NCBI GenBank assembly: GCA_030425505.1
Contig: JAUIAB010000016.1
Span: 1 to 64,000, forward strand
Direction: 5' to 3'
Length of the DNA: 64,000 nt
Source of the DNA: Bacteroidia bacterium
Lineage (GTDB): Bacteria; Bacteroidota; Bacteroidia; Cytophagales; Flammeovirgaceae
Of this stretch, positions 63,487-64,000 are shown one piece after another; within the stretch, counting starts at the first letter, position 1, and the number at the start of each line of letters is the position of its first letter. The notes below the pieces were generated by a model. That model did not search any database. It was not told the origin of the DNA and was given only the letters and a program-made list of their open reading frames with translations. Made by a program: the position numbers and the translations under genes.

Positions 63487-63588
63487 AATGAATTATTTTC
63501 TTATTAAATGAATACAGAAATATCTCTCCAGGTAAACCGAAAAGAGAAAAATAAATTGCTGTCTGGCTAACCTACCAGATACAATCAC

Positions 63589-64000
63589 TTAACAAGAAAA
63601 TGAGGGAGGTCCCCTGTTTGGGGAATTGTCTAATGGAGGGTATGAATATTGTACTGCAACTTCACAACTATATTCTGAGAGAGGTTTTCTTTGGTTTGTA
63701 AAGTTGAGTAAAGAAAAGAGTACGGCAACTATTTTAACTTTTGATAGCTGCTTGGTTAAATCGTTATTCTGGCTTGCTAGAATATAATGGCTGCTATGAC
63801 AATTATCGGCAGGGTGTTCTAGTTCACTAAGGATGCAAACGATTAAATCATAAATGTTTTCATCAAAGTGTCCTTCGTGAACAATATGGCCATGTTCGTA
63901 GCTGGGTTTTACATCGGGTTTATGTTTATGATGCTCGTGATGATGATGGGAAATATTTTGTTTCTCTCCAGTGGCTAATTCCTGACAATGGGGAATTAAG
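63589..64000 (-). CDS. His-rich protein upstream of the metal pump (5' end outside window)
   Basis: The frame is open from the window edge to a stop at 63589, at least 137 codons. It contains a His-rich run (SHHHHEHHKHK), a YEHGHIVHEGHFDENIYDLIVCIL segment (residues read in two pieces) and an end with SPNRGPPSFSC. No membrane segment is seen in the visible part. Similar small His-rich proteins often precede CzcA genes in Bacteroidota, possibly as periplasmic metal-binding or regulatory proteins. It lies 102 bases upstream of the pump gene and is probably in its operon. The start is outside the window. Confidence 0.8.
   Translation of the reverse strand, partial: LIPHCQELATGEKQNISHHHHEHHKHKPDVKPSYEHGHIVHEGHFDENIYDLIVCILSELEHPADNCHSSHYILASQNNDLTKQLSKVKIVAVLFSLLNFTNQRKPLSEYSCEVAVQYSYPPLDNSPNRGPPSFSC

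Overview
The window is about 64 kb of AT-rich DNA that I assign to a Bacteroidota chromosome, probably Cytophagales or a neighbouring order. The lineage call is inference. It rests on a SusC/SusD pair, PorZ, two type IX secretion (T9SS) C-terminal sorting tails, a fused CzcA-TolC metal pump, DUF4249, a type III pantothenate kinase next to an outer-membrane protein, -7 boxes of the form TAnnTTTG, and the absence of clear Shine-Dalgarno sequences before most starts. I saw no tRNA, rRNA or CRISPR array.

Layout. Positions 1-12143 hold envelope and housekeeping genes: the end of a secreted protein, ferrochelatase, a flippase-like membrane protein, a SPOR protein, an M19 dipeptidase lipoprotein, porZ, an LptF/LptG permease, dnaB, a rhodanese and aat. 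A 3.9-kb repeat protein (12301-16242) combines YadA-like beta-roll repeats, an S74 self-cleaving chaperone domain and a T9SS tail. Then come ugd, dsbD, an MsbA-like ABC exporter, a double TerB-like protein, the rpsF-rpsR-rplI operon and a MazG-like enzyme. A nutrient-uptake block follows at 24855-33106 (SusC, SusD, a sodium symporter, an FAD oxidoreductase and DUF1272). A minus-strand block at 33381-37814 holds a TPR protein, an outer-membrane protein, coaX and DUF4249. After it lie smc, nfeD and a cation/proton antiporter, then a patchwork of duplicated gene ends around a small inverted-repeat element. Two paralogous repeat proteins, a Sua5-type enzyme, lpxK, gyrA, and a SCO1 plus DUF420 pair follow.

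From about 53.9 kb the content looks accessory: a solitary Mrr endonuclease, a truncated globin, a cupin, a CbpA/CbpM chaperone pair, an IS3 remnant joined to the start of a broken cation-diffusion gene, and a CzcBA-type efflux operon preceded by a His-rich protein. To the eye, the metal-pump genes are richer in G+C than the rest.

The most striking observation is a leader element of about 95 bp present in four copies, each ending at the start codon of a different gene: porZ, lptF/G, the ABC exporter and lpxK. Family knowledge places three of these in LPS handling and the fourth plausibly so. The 3' arm of a conserved inverted repeat covers the translation-start region in each copy. This could be an undescribed RNA regulator of outer-membrane biogenesis or a dispersed repeat that has been co-opted. 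Copy A also encodes the last residues and stop codon of the dipeptidase upstream of it.
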